A stretch of DNA of 64,000 nt from Hoylesella nanceiensis DSM 19126 = JCM 15639. GTDB taxonomy: Bacteria > Bacteroidota > Bacteroidia > Bacteroidales > Bacteroidaceae. Below the pieces are notes generated by a model. That model did not search any database, had not been told where the DNA came from, and was given only the letters and a program-made list of their open reading frames with translations. The translations under genes were made by a program, and so were the position numbers. Below are positions 53,420 through 63,527 of this stretch, one piece after another. Within the stretch, counting starts at the first letter, position 1, and each line of letters starts with the position of its first letter. The stretch lies in contig NZ_KB904327.1 of the NCBI RefSeq assembly GCF_000379965.1, positions 496,001 to 560,000 of the forward strand. Reading direction: 5' to 3'.

Positions 53420-53450
53420 TTGAAAATATGAAAAATAAGGGTTATTTTTG
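53420..53450 (+). promoter_or_regulatory. Promoter of the AraC-type HTH gene
   Basis: TTG (53420-53422), 20-bp spacer, TATTTTTG (53443-53450). The leader of about 95 nt contains a small hairpin, TATCATT/AATGATA (53495-53515). Confidence 0.72.
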
Positions 53451-53549
53451 CATTTGCAGGAAATGAGTATATAAATGGTAAAAAGAAATGCAATTATCAT
53501 TCATTTAAAATGATAGCAATTTATCACTGCATATTCTATATTAAATAAG

Positions 53550-53975
53550 ATGCAAACAAACACAAAGAAGACATACAACTCTGAATTACCAAACTATTGC
53601 AAAAGAATCAACATTGAAACGCTTAATAGTTTGAAAAATAATATCATAGAGCTGATTGTTAGAAAGAAAAAATACCGTGATAGATGCTATAATATCAATC
53701 AATTGTCAAAAGAACTCAACACGAATACCCGTTATATCTCTGCTACTTTCAATGTTATTTGGAACACCAACTACAATGGTTATGTAAACAAATATCGTGT
53801 TTTAGAAGCAAAGAAATTATTAATGGATTCGAAATTCTCCCATCTTTCTATGGAAGATGTGTGGATTAAAGTTGGTTTTTCAAATCGACAATCCTTCTTT
53901 AAAAGTTTCAAAACACTTGTGGGAGTATCACCAAAGCAATTTAAATTGCAAAATCAAGCTCTTTCAAAAGAATAA
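53550..53975 (+). CDS. AraC-type helix-turn-helix protein without sensor domain
   Basis: 141 aa. Residues 40-138 form an AraC/XylS double HTH: INQLSKELNTNTRYISATFN (first helix pair) and the signature WIKVGFSNRQSFFKSFKTLVGVSPKQFK. The first 40 residues are too short for a ligand domain, so control may come from protein contacts or its own level. Similar short proteins are frequent in Prevotella. DPP III follows 107 bp downstream on the same strand; whether it is a target is unknown. Confidence 0.85.
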   Translation: MQTNTKKTYNSELPNYCKRINIETLNSLKNNIIELIVRKKKYRDRCYNINQLSKELNTNTRYISATFNVIWNTNYNGYVNKYRVLEAKKLLMDSKFSHLSMEDVWIKVGFSNRQSFFKSFKTLVGVSPKQFKLQNQALSKE

Positions 53976-54082
53976 AAGACGAATAAAAGGATATACAAAC
54001 ACCCTATCAACAACAATATCAAAGCAATGCGAAAACTATTTTTTCAAGTTGCAACACATCAATATTCAACAATCAATACAAT

Positions 54083-56029
54083 ATGGATAAATTCAATTAT
54101 ATAGACGAACGTTTTGCTGACATTCAAATACTTAGATATCAGTTGCATGGCTTCGATAGCCTAAACACTCAACAAAAAGCGTTGATTTATTATCTATCTC
54201 AAGCCACATTATGGGGAAGAGACATCACAACCGACCAATTCGGGAAATATAATCTACGCATAAGAAAAACACTGGAAGCTGTATATTTACACTATAAAGG
54301 AAATAAAGAAAACGATGATTTTAAAGCCCTTACAACCTATCTAAAACAAGTTTGGTTTGCAAACGGCATTCATCATCACTATGGAGGCGAAAAGTTTACT
54401 CCGCTTTTTGGTGAGCAATTCTTTAAAGAAGCCGTAAATGAGATCGATAAAGCACACCTCCCACTCGAAAAGGGCTGTTCTGTTAATGAATTGTTAGATA
54501 CCATTTGCCCCATTATTTTCGATCCTTCAATTCATGCTAAGAAGGTAAATAAAACCGACGGCATTGACATTATCCAAGAATCGGCAGTAAACTATTATGA
54601 AGATGTAACTCAACAAGAAGTTGAACAATATTACGCTTCACTCAATAATCCTGCTAATTCTCAGGCTCCTTCATACGGATTAAACAGTAAGCTAGTGAAA
54701 ATTGAAGGACAATTAACCGAATTGGTGTGGAAAGAAGGTGGCTTATATGGATCTGCTATTGAACATATTATCTATTGGTTAGACAAAGCTCGCAGTGTTG
54801 CAGAGAACGAACAGCAGCGAAAGGTAATAGACCTTCTAATTGAATATTATAAAACTGGTGACTTAGAACTATTCGATCAATATTCTATTGAATGGCTCAA
54901 AGAGCAAGAAGGAATGGTTGATTTCATCAATGGATTTATCGAAGTGTATAGCGATCCACTAGGTATTAAAGCTTCATGGGAAGGCTTAGTGGAATATAAA
55001 GATATGGAAGCAACCAAGCGCACACGTCTGATTAGCGACAATGCTCAATGGTTTGAAGATCATTCTCCTGTAAATTCGCAATTCAAAAAGAAAACGGTTA
55101 AGGGAGTAACTGCCAACGTTATTTGTGCAGCAATGCTGGGTGGAGACGAATATCCCTCAACTGCTATCGGTATAAACCTACCTAATGCGGATTGGATTAG
55201 AGCGCAATATGGTAGCAAGAGTGTAACCATTGGAAATATAACCGATGCTTATAATAAGGCATCTCACGGCAATGGATTTGATGAAGAATTTGTTGTTGAT
55301 TGTGAAACATTAGCACTTATACAACAATATGGTGACAAATGCGATGACCTTCATACAGACTTACACGAGTGTTTAGGTCATGGTAGTGGTCAATTGCTAC
55401 CCGATGTAGATTCTAATGCACTCAAATCGTATGGTAATGTTATTGAGGAAGCTCGTGCAGACCTATTTGGTTTGTATTATATTGCAGATGATAAGCTCGT
55501 TGAATTGGGTCTTCTTCCTAATAAAGAGGCGCATAAATCACAATATTACACTTACTTAATGAATGGTCTTCTTACACAACTTGTAAGAATAAACGAAGGA
55601 AACGACATCGAAGAAGCACACATGAGAAATCGTGCTTTAATTGCCCGTTGGGTATATAAACATTCTAAAGGTGCCGTAGAAATTATCAAGAAAGATAACA
55701 AGAGCTTTGTGATTGTTAATGATTACGACAAACTTAGAACGCTATTTGCCACTCTTCTCGCTGAAATACAACGTATAAAGAGTGAAGGAGACTTTGAGGC
55801 TGCACGTGAACTGGTGGAAGAATATGCCATAAAAATAAAGCCTCAACTTCATAAAGAGATAAGAGAAAGATATCAAAAATTAAATCTTGCTCCCTATAAA
55901 GGCTTTGTTAACCCATTATTAACACCTGTATTTGATAGTTCAAACAATATTATCGACGTAAAAGTTGAATACAACGAAAGCTATACTCAACAAATGTTAC
56001 GTTATTCACAAACATATTCTGCATTATAA
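54083..56029 (+). CDS. Dipeptidyl-peptidase III (M49)
   Basis: 648 aa. Zinc motif HECLGHGSGQ with His428, Glu429 and His433 (the HExxxH form unique to M49) and the third ligand in VIEEARADLFGL (about Glu455/456). No signal peptide, so cytosolic. Removes dipeptides from the N-terminus of short peptides. The downstream gene overlaps by one base (TAATG). Confidence 0.92.
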   Translation: MDKFNYIDERFADIQILRYQLHGFDSLNTQQKALIYYLSQATLWGRDITTDQFGKYNLRIRKTLEAVYLHYKGNKENDDFKALTTYLKQVWFANGIHHHYGGEKFTPLFGEQFFKEAVNEIDKAHLPLEKGCSVNELLDTICPIIFDPSIHAKKVNKTDGIDIIQESAVNYYEDVTQQEVEQYYASLNNPANSQAPSYGLNSKLVKIEGQLTELVWKEGGLYGSAIEHIIYWLDKARSVAENEQQRKVIDLLIEYYKTGDLELFDQYSIEWLKEQEGMVDFINGFIEVYSDPLGIKASWEGLVEYKDMEATKRTRLISDNAQWFEDHSPVNSQFKKKTVKGVTANVICAAMLGGDEYPSTAIGINLPNADWIRAQYGSKSVTIGNITDAYNKASHGNGFDEEFVVDCETLALIQQYGDKCDDLHTDLHECLGHGSGQLLPDVDSNALKSYGNVIEEARADLFGLYYIADDKLVELGLLPNKEAHKSQYYTYLMNGLLTQLVRINEGNDIEEAHMRNRALIARWVYKHSKGAVEIIKKDNKSFVIVNDYDKLRTLFATLLAEIQRIKSEGDFEAARELVEEYAIKIKPQLHKEIRERYQKLNLAPYKGFVNPLLTPVFDSSNNIIDVKVEYNESYTQQMLRYSQTYSAL

Positions 56030-56646
56030 TGAAAGAAGAAACAAGCGAAAAAATAAAAGCCATTAAACAGTCGTTCCGCCTTTTTATGGACGGAGCTGTG
56101 GCACAATCAATGCGCAATAAAGGCGTTAATTATCATATAAACTGGGGTATTCCTGTAACTCGTTTGAAGGAAATGGCAGCCCCATATGGTAAAGATTATG
56201 ACTTAGCTATCGAGCTTTGGAAAGAAAACATTCGTGAATGTAAGATTCTTGCAACGCTCATTATGCCTGTAGAACAAATGCTTCCTGAGGTTGTTGATAT
56301 ATGGATGGAGCAAACTCCATCGCAAGAATTAGCTGAAATAGCATGCTTCAACTTATATCAACACTTAGACTTTGCTCCTATGCTGGCATATAAATGGATG
56401 GCATCGAACAATGAACAAGAGCAATTATGCGGTTATTTGATACTTACAAGACTATTCATGAAGGGGCAAGAACCAAACGAACGAGGTATTAATGAGTTTC
56501 TCGATCAAGCCTATTCTGCTATCCAAACAGATAACATGGGATTGAAACGAGCAATACACAATTGTTTACTTAGATTCACAGAGCTAGATGAAGAATATCT
56601 AAAGATGGTACAAAAAGCTTTTAAACCTCTTCAGATAGAATTCTAA
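56029..56646 (+). CDS. AlkD-like HEAT-repeat protein (DNA alkylation repair family)
   Basis: 205 aa, all helical. It has WGIPVTRLKEMAAPYGKDYDLAIELWKENIRECKILATLI, typical of the DNA-alkylation-repair family of HEAT-like repeats. AlkD enzymes excise alkylated purines; whether this short member is an active glycosylase is not clear. Translationally coupled to DPP III. Confidence 0.75.
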   Translation: MKEETSEKIKAIKQSFRLFMDGAVAQSMRNKGVNYHINWGIPVTRLKEMAAPYGKDYDLAIELWKENIRECKILATLIMPVEQMLPEVVDIWMEQTPSQELAEIACFNLYQHLDFAPMLAYKWMASNNEQEQLCGYLILTRLFMKGQEPNERGINEFLDQAYSAIQTDNMGLKRAIHNCLLRFTELDEEYLKMVQKAFKPLQIEF

Positions 56647-56686
56647 AATTATTGTTCTCACATTAATATATGTCGAGAAAATATAG

Positions 56687-56694
56687 TACTTTTG
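56687..56694 (+). promoter_or_regulatory. -7 box of purA-hisS
   Basis: TACTTTTG, 60 bp before the purA ATG. No -33 recognised. Confidence 0.5.
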
Positions 56695-56754
56695 TACAGT
56701 CTAAATACTCAATAGACAAATAAAGAGAAGACTAAAGATAGAAAATTTACAGCT

Positions 56755-58032
56755 ATGAACACAGCAAAAGTTGACGTTCTACTAGGTTTACAGTGGGGCG
56801 ATGAAGGTAAAGGAAAAGTTGTTGACGTGTTAACTCCACAGTATGATGTTATTGCACGCTTCCAAGGAGGCCCCAATGCAGGTCATACTTTAGAGTTCGA
56901 AGGAGAGAAATATGTACTCCGTAGCATTCCTTCAGGAATCTTCCAAGGAGGCAAGGTCAATATCATTGGTAATGGAGTTGTGCTTGCACCAGACTTATTT
57001 ATGCAAGAAGTAAAGGAGTTAGAGAAGAGTGGTCACAATCTAAAAGACCGTCTTAAGATCTCTACTAAGGCACATCTTATCATGCCAACTCATCGTCTTA
57101 TCGATGCAGCTCAAGAGGCAAAGAAAGGTAAAAACAAAGTAGGTACAACTGGAAAAGGTATCGGTCCTACTTATACTGACAAGATAAGCAGAACTGGTTT
57201 GCGTGTTGGTGACATCTTAGATAACTTCAAAGAGAAATACGAAGCACACAAAGCAGCCCACTTAGACCAACTAAAAGCATTGAACTATACCGATTTCGAC
57301 ATCACAGAAATTGAGAAAACATGGCTCGAAGGAATTGAGTTTATGAAGAACTTCCAATTTGTTGAAGGTGAATATGCTGTAAACAACTACTTAAAAGAAG
57401 GTAAATCTGTTCTTTGTGAAGGTGCTCAAGGAACTATGTTAGATGTGGACTTTGGCTCTTATCCTTTTGTAACTTCATCTAACACAATATGCTCTGGCGC
57501 TTGTTCAGGATTGGGAATTGGTCCTAATAAGATTGGAGATGTATTCGGAATTATGAAAGCTTACTGCACAAGAGTAGGCTCTGGTCCCTTCCCTACTGAG
57601 CTTTTCGATGAAGAAGGGAAAAAGATTAGAGACTTAGGACACGAATATGGCGCTGTAACAGGTCGTGAACGTCGTTGCGGTTGGATTGACCTTGTTGCGT
57701 TGAAGTATGCTATTATGATTAATGGAGTAACCAAGTTGATCATGATGAAGAGTGATGTTCTCGACACATTTGCTACTATTAAAGCTTGTGTTGCATACAA
57801 CATCAATGGTAAAATCACAACAGAACTTCCTTATGACCTAGCAAAGGACGTTGAACCTGTGTACAAAGAGATTAAAGGTTGGCAAACAGATTTAACTCAA
57901 TGTACTAGTGAAGAACAGCTTCCTCAAGCGTTCTTAGATTATATTACCTTCCTAGAAAAAGAATTAGAAACACCAATTTCAATTATATCTGTTGGTCCAG
58001 ACAGAGCTCAGACCATAACAAGAAAACAATAA
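56755..58032 (+). CDS. purA: Adenylosuccinate synthase
   Basis: 425 aa. Starts [19 protein letters not shown], the GTP-binding QWGDEGKGK signature, with [22 protein letters not shown] and [17 protein letters not shown] further on. Makes adenylosuccinate from IMP and Asp. hisS follows after 7 bp, so they form an operon. Confidence 0.97.
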   Translation: MNTAKVDVLLGLQWGDEGKGKVVDVLTPQYDVIARFQGGPNAGHTLEFEGEKYVLRSIPSGIFQGGKVNIIGNGVVLAPDLFMQEVKELEKSGHNLKDRLKISTKAHLIMPTHRLIDAAQEAKKGKNKVGTTGKGIGPTYTDKISRTGLRVGDILDNFKEKYEAHKAAHLDQLKALNYTDFDITEIEKTWLEGIEFMKNFQFVEGEYAVNNYLKEGKSVLCEGAQGTMLDVDFGSYPFVTSSNTICSGACSGLGIGPNKIGDVFGIMKAYCTRVGSGPFPTELFDEEGKKIRDLGHEYGAVTGRERRCGWIDLVALKYAIMINGVTKLIMMKSDVLDTFATIKACVAYNINGKITTELPYDLAKDVEPVYKEIKGWQTDLTQCTSEEQLPQAFLDYITFLEKELETPISIISVGPDRAQTITRKQ

Positions 58033-58039
58033 TCAACGA

Positions 58040-59401
58040 ATGGCAAACAAACCAAATATACCTAAAGGCACAAGAGATTTCTCTCCTTTAGAGATGATTA
58101 AACGAAACTATATATTCAATACCATCAAAGATGTGTATAAATTATATGGTTTCCAACAAATCGAAACACCTGCAATGGAGTCGTTACAGACCCTCATGGG
58201 CAAGTATGGAGATGAGGGAGATAAACTACTTTTCAAAATACTTAACTCTGGAGATTACCTTAAAAAGGTTTCAGACGATGAACTATTGCAACGCAATCCT
58301 CTAAAACTTGCACCTCAACTATGCGAAAAAGGCTTGAGATATGACTTAACAGTACCTTTCGCTCGATATGTTGTTATGCATAGAGAAGAGCTTCAAATGC
58401 CTTTCAAACGATATCAAATACAACCTGTTTGGCGTGCAGACAGACCTCAAAAAGGCCGTTACAGAGAATTTTATCAATGTGATGCCGACGTAGTTGGTTC
58501 TGATTCTCTTCTAAATGAAGTTGAGTTGGTGCAAATTATGGATACTGTTTTCACCAAATTTGGTATCAGAGTACAAATCAAAATCAACAATAGAAAGATT
58601 CTAACAGGTATCGCTGAGGTTATAGGTGAAGCCGAAAAGATTATTGATATTACTGTTGCAATAGACAAACTCGATAAAATTGGCATTGATAATGTTAACA
58701 AAGAACTAAAAGAAAACGGTATAAGCGACGAAGCCATAACAAAACTTCAACCCATTATTGCACTGAAAGGTAGTAATGAAGACAAGCTTAATACCTTACA
58801 AGAAGTTCTTTCTACCTCTGAGATTGGCTTAAAAGGAATTGAAGAAACACGCTACATTCTAAATAAGCTATCTTCTGTTGACATTCAAAATGAAATTGAA
58901 CTTGATCTAACTCTTGCACGTGGACTAAACTATTACACTGGAGCTATATTCGAAGTAAAAGCCCTTGATGTTGCAATTGGCAGTATTACAGGTGGCGGAC
59001 GCTATGATAATTTAACTGGAATCTTTGGAATGCCAGGCATAAGTGGCGTTGGAATTAGCTTTGGAGCAGATAGAATATACGACGTTTTGAATACTCTTGA
59101 CTTGTATCCACATGAAAGTGTAGAACAAACTCAAATTCTTTTCATCAACTTTGGTGAAGAAGAGGTTAGCTATTGTCTTCCTATCGCAACCCAACTGCGT
59201 AATAATGGAGTTTTCACAGAAGTGTTCCCCGACAACACTAAGATGAAAAAGCAAATGAATTATGCCAATGCAAAGCAGATTCCATTTGTAGTTATTGCTG
59301 GCGAAAACGAAATAAAAGAAGGCAAACTAACACTTAAAAATATGGTTACAGGTGAGCAATCACTTCTTACAAAAGAAGAACTTATTGCTCAATTCCAATA
59401 A
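58040..59401 (+). CDS. hisS: Histidine--tRNA ligase
   Basis: 453 aa class II synthetase: [13 protein letters not shown] at the start, motif 2 [29 protein letters not shown], the histidine loop [14 protein letters not shown] and motif 3 [13 protein letters not shown], then the anticodon domain. Last gene of the purA-hisS unit. Confidence 0.97.
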   Translation: MANKPNIPKGTRDFSPLEMIKRNYIFNTIKDVYKLYGFQQIETPAMESLQTLMGKYGDEGDKLLFKILNSGDYLKKVSDDELLQRNPLKLAPQLCEKGLRYDLTVPFARYVVMHREELQMPFKRYQIQPVWRADRPQKGRYREFYQCDADVVGSDSLLNEVELVQIMDTVFTKFGIRVQIKINNRKILTGIAEVIGEAEKIIDITVAIDKLDKIGIDNVNKELKENGISDEAITKLQPIIALKGSNEDKLNTLQEVLSTSEIGLKGIEETRYILNKLSSVDIQNEIELDLTLARGLNYYTGAIFEVKALDVAIGSITGGGRYDNLTGIFGMPGISGVGISFGADRIYDVLNTLDLYPHESVEQTQILFINFGEEEVSYCLPIATQLRNNGVFTEVFPDNTKMKKQMNYANAKQIPFVVIAGENEIKEGKLTLKNMVTGEQSLLTKEELIAQFQ

Positions 59402-59468
59402 GACTATCAACTCGCTTGCAAGTAATTAGTTCCTTTATTCAAAGCAACAATGACTGAAAAGCAAAATG

Positions 59469-59536
59469 AAAAACATAGAGAATGAATTTGTTTTAGTACC
59501 AATCAGTGCATAAACAAATCTTTCTCTATGCTTTTT
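59469..59536 (+). terminator. Terminator of purA-hisS
   Basis: Stem around CATAGAGAA/TTCTCTATG (arms 59469-59482, 59522-59536), a 39-nt loop, ending in CTTTTT. Confidence 0.75.
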
Positions 59537-59643
59537 AAATAGATTTTTACCTAATATTTTCTTATTTATAAAATGAGAATCTAGATTAAAAGACATTTTA
59601 TAGAACTATCTCAACATTGTCGAAAACATTCTATTTTATAACA

Positions 59644-62463
59644 ATGAAGCAATATTTTATATACGCATCTCTTGCACTTCTATGTTGGTCATGCCAAGAT
59701 AGCACTATTATCAACGAAAACGAAACCCCTCCTTCGATATCTTCTACTAAGCAAATAGAAGACTACGTCATTAACGTTAAGTTTACAAAAGAGGTTATCT
59801 CTCAAATAGATAACAATAGAAATCAACTTACTTTACCAACAGGTAATACAGAACTCGACAACTATCTTTCTTCTATAGGGGCGGAAAAAGCCACTAGAAC
59901 CTTTCCTTATGCGGGTAAGCACGAAGCAACTCAAAAAGAAGAAGGATTGAACTTGTGGTACACAATCACTCTAAACCACACAAAGAACGCAGTTACCAGA
60001 GCTTTAAACAACAAAAAGAACAGCAATATTACACAAGTTGTAGAACCTGTTTACACTCCTAAATTAGAAGAGTATACTGTTGTTGAAGCCTCAACTAGCA
60101 ACACACGCTCTTCTCTTGATGCTCCTTTTGACGACCCTTATTGGCCTCTTCAATGGGATTTATATAACAAAGGAAATATAGGTAACTACACAGATACCGA
60201 CGGAAAGAGGATTATTAGCTCTATAAAAGATGCAGATATAAACGTAATCAATGCATGGCAACAAACCAAAGGAAATCCTAATGTGATTGTTTCTGTGGTT
60301 GATGGTGGTGTAGATATTGAACACGAAGACCTTAAGGACAATCTTTGGGTGAATGAAGGAGAAATTCCCGACAATGGAATAGACGACGACAACAATGGCT
60401 ATATTGACGATGTCAATGGCTATAACTTTGTTGATAACAAAGGAACTATTGTGCCTCAAGACCACGGAACACATGTGGCTGGAACCATAGCAGCGAAAAA
60501 TAACAATAAAAAAGGTATATGTGGAATTGCTGGAGGTGATGGAACTCCCAACTCTGGAGCACGTATAATGGTTTGTCAAATATTTAAACCTAATCCTAAT
60601 TACAATCCCAATCTTCCTAATTCACATAGAGATCTCTCTACAAGAGATGCAACAGTAACAGCTGCTGCCATTGTTTATGGAGCAAACAACGGGGCTTTAA
60701 TTAGTCAAAACTCGTGGGGATACGATAGCGAAGTAAAGAAAGAGCCACAAGTAATACGTGATGCTATCGACTATTTCATTAAATATGCAGGTTCAAAACC
60801 AAACTCTTTAATGAAAGGTGGCATTGTTTTCTTTGCAGCAGGAAACTCTGGTAGTGAAGAAAAAGAATATCCAGGAGCAAATGAAAACGTTATTGCTGTT
60901 GCGGCAGCAGCACCTGATTACACTGCTGCATGGTATACTAACTATGGTAATTGGGTCGATATTCTTGCTCCAGGAGGTAGCAGTCCACATAACAAACGCT
61001 ATCCTCTTCAAAGCGGAAAGCCCACTTCTGAAATATTAAGTACGCTTCCTTCACAGAACAATATAAGTAAATACGGATATCTTCAGGGTACATCAATGGC
61101 GTGTCCTCACATGTCTGGAATTGCTGCTCTTGCCATTTCTAAGTTTGGAAGCGATTCTTTCACAGCAGAAGAACTGAAGCAACGCATTCTTTCAGGAGTG
61201 AAATCCATTGATTTAAGAGATTATAACGAGAGTAAATACACCAATAAATTGGGTATAGGTTATGCCGATGCAGCTCTAACTCTTGAAGAATTTGATATGA
61301 ACACACCTGCCTCTACACCTGAATTCGTAACAAGCGAGACTCAAAGTAGCTATACTTCTATTCAACTAGGACTAACAAGTAGTTCTATTACCAGCGACAA
61401 TACTTTCAGATATCGCATTTATTATTCTACACAACCCATTATTTCTGTAGATAATAACACAGACAATGTTTCGTATAGAGATATTCCAGCTTATTACAAT
61501 ACAAGCAATAACAAACTAAAAGTCACAATTGATGAGCTACAACCTGGCACAAAATATTACTTTGCAGTGAAGACATTTGCTCGAAACGGCAAAGCATCTA
61601 ACCTCGTTGTATATAATAGTTCCATAGCAACTCTTGTCAACACCGCTCCCGAAATTATTGCTAATAAGAATGTTTCTGAACCCTTTGAAGTAGCAGGTAA
61701 AGATACTTTGCGTCTTACTTTCAAGATTATAGATAAAGAAAATCATAGTTTTACCTACGAAATATCTAAAAGATCATTCATCGAAATTGATCAGAAGAAA
61801 GAGGAAGCCACAATTCTTGTATGGGCTGAAAAGATGTTTGAAGGTAAAAACTCATTCATCATCACAGCAAAAGACGAGCTAGGTGCATTGAGAACTCTTG
61901 AAGTTTTCTTTATAAAAAAACAAGATAAAGCCCCTACTCTCAACGCTTTTGCACGTAATATCTATCTTGAAAAAGGTGAAGAAAAGGTCATACCACTCAC
62001 TTCTTTCATTATTGATGAAGACCCACAAAGCGTTCAAATTGAGATAAAAAACCAACTCCACAAGAGTGTTAAGGCGTCAATTAAAGACCAAATGCTTACC
62101 CTTAAAGGACTACAATTTGGCGAATCTACTCTTTCTTTATTGCTAACTGATAAGCATAATCAAACAAGTAGCGTTGATATTACACCTTATGTATATATGA
62201 ACAAAGGCATTCTTAGTCTGTTCCCAACCATTGCAAATAAGAATGTTTATATCAAACTAGGTGACAAAATACAAAACAATGTGAAGATTGAGATACGCAA
62301 TAGTGCCAATAAAATGGTGTTTGAACAAAGTTATAACACATCAACTATCAACTCATCTCAAAACACTTTACACATTAACACTAGCTCTTTCGCACCAGGA
62401 AGATATCAAGTGGTGTTGAAAGCAAACAACCAACAATATCAAGAATATTTCTTTAAGCAATAG
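59644..62463 (+). CDS. Surface S8 subtilisin-like serine protease
   Basis: 939 aa. Lipoprotein-type signal with lipobox ending CWSC (Cys17). After a prodomain (about 30-150), the S8 catalytic domain has Asp220 in SVVDGGVDIEH, His274 in DHGTHVAGT, Asn401 in AAGNSG and Ser484 in GTSMACPHMSG. A fibronectin-III-like part (about 555-660) and further beta domains follow. The last 80 residues (LSLFPTIANKNVYIKL ... FAPGRYQVVLKANNQQYQEYFFKQ) resemble the type IX secretion tail. A lipobox plus such a tail on one protein is odd. The barrel gene starts 4 bp later. The frame from 59617 adds nine residues ahead of the signal. Confidence 0.9.
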   Translation: MKQYFIYASLALLCWSCQDSTIINENETPPSISSTKQIEDYVINVKFTKEVISQIDNNRNQLTLPTGNTELDNYLSSIGAEKATRTFPYAGKHEATQKEEGLNLWYTITLNHTKNAVTRALNNKKNSNITQVVEPVYTPKLEEYTVVEASTSNTRSSLDAPFDDPYWPLQWDLYNKGNIGNYTDTDGKRIISSIKDADINVINAWQQTKGNPNVIVSVVDGGVDIEHEDLKDNLWVNEGEIPDNGIDDDNNGYIDDVNGYNFVDNKGTIVPQDHGTHVAGTIAAKNNNKKGICGIAGGDGTPNSGARIMVCQIFKPNPNYNPNLPNSHRDLSTRDATVTAAAIVYGANNGALISQNSWGYDSEVKKEPQVIRDAIDYFIKYAGSKPNSLMKGGIVFFAAGNSGSEEKEYPGANENVIAVAAAAPDYTAAWYTNYGNWVDILAPGGSSPHNKRYPLQSGKPTSEILSTLPSQNNISKYGYLQGTSMACPHMSGIAALAISKFGSDSFTAEELKQRILSGVKSIDLRDYNESKYTNKLGIGYADAALTLEEFDMNTPASTPEFVTSETQSSYTSIQLGLTSSSITSDNTFRYRIYYSTQPIISVDNNTDNVSYRDIPAYYNTSNNKLKVTIDELQPGTKYYFAVKTFARNGKASNLVVYNSSIATLVNTAPEIIANKNVSEPFEVAGKDTLRLTFKIIDKENHSFTYEISKRSFIEIDQKKEEATILVWAEKMFEGKNSFIITAKDELGALRTLEVFFIKKQDKAPTLNAFARNIYLEKGEEKVIPLTSFIIDEDPQSVQIEIKNQLHKSVKASIKDQMLTLKGLQFGESTLSLLLTDKHNQTSSVDITPYVYMNKGILSLFPTIANKNVYIKLGDKIQNNVKIEIRNSANKMVFEQSYNTSTINSSQNTLHINTSSFAPGRYQVVLKANNQQYQEYFFKQ

Positions 62464-62467
62464 ATTT

Positions 62468-63409
62468 ATGAGAAATGTCATTATAACAACATTGGGCTTA
62501 CTAGCCTTTTCATCACAAGCCAATGCCCAAAGTCGCCCTATGCCCCTACTAGAAATGCCTGTTTCGGCAGAGGCATTATCAGTTGGTAACACCTTAAAGG
62601 GTAGCCAACAAAGTCACTATATATTCACTAATCCATCTTCTATGATGCAACAAGGCTCTAAAATGAATATTAGTTATGGGTCTGAACTTATTTCTTCAAA
62701 AGGCAACACTTCCTCTCTTCATATCATTGATGGAGCTATTAAACATCAAAAGAATGCTTTCTTTGCAGGCGTAAGATATTGGCATATTGGCAGTAAAGAT
62801 ACCTTTGTGGGTTTAACTGAGCACGAAACAAATCATAAGAAGATAACTGAAATAGCTTTTTCTATTGATTTAGGCTATGCCTATCAGTGGAATAAGCACC
62901 TAACATCATATGTAACAACGGGCTATTCACACGAATCAGGCGTTACAAAACAACACGCTTGGCAAAATAATATTGGTATTACATGGAACGATTCTACGCA
63001 CTTGATAGGAAAAGACTTTACTTATAACATTGGAATATCTGCCGATCATTTAGGTGTTATCAGTTATCGTAAGGTAACTAAAGCACTTTCTCCTCGCTTA
63101 TCTGTTGGTGGAAGTGCTCATATGATGCTCACAAATGCTCACCAAATAGAACTATTTGCAGATGCAGGCCTATACCCTTCTATCCAAAAAAGAAAGTCAT
63201 CTACAGAATGTTCTCTTGGTATTGGATATGCTCTCAATAATAAAATTAGAGTTAGGATGGGTCGCCATTTAGGTGACAAGGATAATTATTGGACTATGGG
63301 CGCAGGCTATACTACTCCAAAATTCAATATTTTTGCAGCTGCAAAGCTTACTCCAAGTAGCGAACAACCTAATATTTATATGCTCAATCTAGGATTTAAT
63401 ATTAAGTAA
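62468..63409 (+). CDS. PorV/PorQ-like outer-membrane barrel protein
   Basis: 313 aa. Signal peptide about 1-20 (SSQANAQ). Then LLEMPVSAEALSVGNTLKG ... FTNPSSM, matching the start of PorV/PorQ proteins (LxLPxSARxxALGG ... NPA). The rest is a series of amphipathic strands ending in YMLNLGFNIK. PorV and PorQ are FadL-like barrels of the type IX system that bind secreted proteins. It is 4 bp after the protease and presumably handles it. It is divergent enough that only family level is claimed. Confidence 0.72.
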   Translation: MRNVIITTLGLLAFSSQANAQSRPMPLLEMPVSAEALSVGNTLKGSQQSHYIFTNPSSMMQQGSKMNISYGSELISSKGNTSSLHIIDGAIKHQKNAFFAGVRYWHIGSKDTFVGLTEHETNHKKITEIAFSIDLGYAYQWNKHLTSYVTTGYSHESGVTKQHAWQNNIGITWNDSTHLIGKDFTYNIGISADHLGVISYRKVTKALSPRLSVGGSAHMMLTNAHQIELFADAGLYPSIQKRKSSTECSLGIGYALNNKIRVRMGRHLGDKDNYWTMGAGYTTPKFNIFAAAKLTPSSEQPNIYMLNLGFNIK

Positions 63410-63452
63410 AAACATCATTAAACTATTTCACCTAGATAGTAATAACATAGAA

Positions 63453-63499
63453 AAAGACCTTTAGATCATTCAAACTTATGAACCAATCTAAAGGTCTTT
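63453..63499. terminator. Bidirectional terminator between barrel gene and sialidase-like gene
   Basis: Perfect 14-bp stem AAAGACCTTTAGAT (63453-63466) with 63486-63499; A run and T run on the flanks. Confidence 0.85.
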
Positions 63500-63527
63500 C
63501 TTTTATTTATATATCAAAAAGCTTATC

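Noticed and set aside
53857-54090. 77-codon plus-strand frame across the end of the AraC gene
   Set aside because: It overlaps the HTH signature in another frame and the DPP III start; composition is that of a shadow frame.
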